Origin: an uncultured Duganella sp.
GTDB taxonomy: Bacteria > Pseudomonadota > Gammaproteobacteria > Burkholderiales > Burkholderiaceae
Length of the DNA: 6,586 nucleotides
Reading direction: 5' to 3'
Assembly: GCA_946482335.1 (NCBI GenBank)
Contig: CAMLRG010000263.1
Coordinates: 1-6,586 of the forward strand
The notes beneath the pieces are model-generated. The model was not told the DNA's origin, did not search any database, and worked only from the letters and a program-made list of their open reading frames with translations. Shown here piece by piece: positions 5,780 to 6,586 of the stretch. Made by a program: the position numbers and the translations under genes. How positions within the stretch are numbered: the stretch's first letter is position 1; each line of letters begins with the position of its first letter.

Positions 5780-6586
5780 ATGACGAGGCCGGAAAAGGTT
5801 CGTTTAGGTGAAATCCTGGTGCAGCAAAAGCTGCTGTCGGAAGAGCAGTTGGGCATGGCGCTGGCGGAGCAGAAGCGTAGTGGCCGCAAGCTGGGGCGCG
5901 TGTTCGTCGAACACGGCTTCGTCACCGAAGAACAGATTTCCGGCGCGCTGGCGCGCCAGCTGAATATCCCCTACATCAACCTCAAGTTCTACCAGATCAA
6001 TACCGACCTGGTGCGGCTGCTGCCCGAGACGCAGGCGCGCCGCTTCCGCGCCCTGGTGCTGGAAGACCGCAAGGGCACCATGCTGGTCGGCCTGTCCGAC
6101 CCGACCGACCTGTTTGCGTACGACGAGATTTCCCGCCTGCTGAAGCAGACCATCGAGCTGGCCGTGGTCAACGAGACCGAGGTGCTGGCTGCCATCGACC
6201 GCATCTACCGCCGGACGGAAGACATCTCCGGCCTGGCGCGCGAGCTGGAACAGGAGATGGGCGAGGCGTCAGTGGACTTCGGCGCACTGGCCGCCGCCAG
6301 CCCTGGGCTGGAAGAGGCGCCCGTCGTCAAGCTGCTGCAATCGCTGTTCGACGATGCCGCCCAGGTGCGCGCTTCGGACATCCACATCGAACCACAGGAA
6401 GGCCGGTTGCAGATCCGCTTCCGCATCGACGGCGTGCTGCACCTGCAGACCGAAGCCGACATCAAGATCGCCCCCGCACTGGCCCTGCGCCTGAAACTGA
6501 TGTCCGACCTGGATATCTCGGAAAAGCGCCTGCCGCAGGATGGGCGCTTCGCCGTGCGGGTCAAGAACGCCCGTATCGACGTCCGT
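5780..6586 (+). CDS. mshE: MshE-like pilus assembly ATPase with tandem MshEN domain (5' part)
   Basis: Predicted cytoplasmic ATPase driving MSHA-type pilus extension; 269 codons seen, open to the right edge. The N-terminus has the MshEN c-di-GMP-receptor architecture: repeat 1 RLGEILVQQK from residue 8 closing at Q31, repeat 2 KLGRVFVEHG from residue 37 closing at Q60, separated by five residues (KRSGR at 32-36). Arg 8 and both Gln are kept; the Gly at the turn of repeat 1 is Lys (K17). Next come LPETQARRFRALVLED at 81-96, SDPTDLFAYDEISRLL at 106-121, the MshE-typical RRTEDISGLAREL at 144-156, APVVKLLQSLF at 180-190, RASDIHIEP at 197-205, RIDG at 215-218 and SEKRLPQDGRF at 247-257. Walker A/B and the zinc-binding Cys motif would lie beyond the edge. 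The similarity to Vibrio MshE is from memory of that family and is strong across the whole visible part. It is the first gene of the rightward unit. Confidence 0.92.
   Translation, partial: MTRPEKVRLGEILVQQKLLSEEQLGMALAEQKRSGRKLGRVFVEHGFVTEEQISGALARQLNIPYINLKFYQINTDLVRLLPETQARRFRALVLEDRKGTMLVGLSDPTDLFAYDEISRLLKQTIELAVVNETEVLAAIDRIYRRTEDISGLARELEQEMGEASVDFGALAAASPGLEEAPVVKLLQSLFDDAAQVRASDIHIEPQEGRLQIRFRIDGVLHLQTEADIKIAPALALRLKLMSDLDISEKRLPQDGRFAVRVKNARIDVR

Noticed and set aside
5674..5925. Small - strand frame (83 codons) overlapping the start of mshE
   Set aside because: Ser/Cys/Arg-rich antisense translation of a conserved MshEN domain, with no Shine-Dalgarno; not a gene.
1..6586. CRISPR array, tRNA/rRNA, insertion sequence, phage or toxin-antitoxin content
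   Set aside because: No regularly spaced repeats, cloverleaf, terminal inverted repeats or transposase/integrase-like frame was seen; the window is a compact pilus/secretion locus.

Overview
The window carries part of a type IV pilus / type II secretion-like gene region of the MSHA (mannose-sensitive haemagglutinin pilus) type. It comes from a high-GC Gram-negative bacterium. Codon use (GC-rich third positions), the sequence style of MshM/MshL/MshN and the Ala/Pro-rich linkers suggest a betaproteobacterium of the Oxalobacteraceae (Massilia / Duganella / Janthinobacterium-like). That assignment is inference from protein flavour, not from a marker gene.

Layout: two divergent transcription units share the short intergenic region 5601-5779. 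Leftwards (- strand) run four tightly packed genes: mshM (AAA+ ExeA-like ATPase, 5600-4722), mshL (outer-membrane secretin lipoprotein, 4719-2908), an mshN-type membrane-anchored TPR protein (2911-962), and a GspE/PilB-family assembly ATPase with an N-terminal MshEN-type domain (955 to beyond the left edge). Gaps are 2 nt (M-L), a 4-nt ATGA overlap (L-N) and 6 nt (N-ATPase), so they almost certainly form one translationally coupled operon. Rightwards (+ strand) a second assembly ATPase starts at 5780 and runs off the right edge; its N-terminus looks like classical MshE with tandem c-di-GMP-type MshEN repeats. Both ATPase genes are cut by the window before their Walker A motifs.

How the genes fit together: MshL would form the outer-membrane channel, MshM and the TPR protein would be inner-membrane-associated assembly partners, and the GspE/PilB-like ATPase would power pilin polymerisation from the cytoplasm. 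The striking point is that two different MshEN-bearing ATPases flank the same machinery on opposite strands, and their predicted c-di-GMP-contact residues have diverged differently. No RNA genes, CRISPR array, insertion sequence or phage feature was recognised, and apart from the divergent promoter region the window is essentially all coding.
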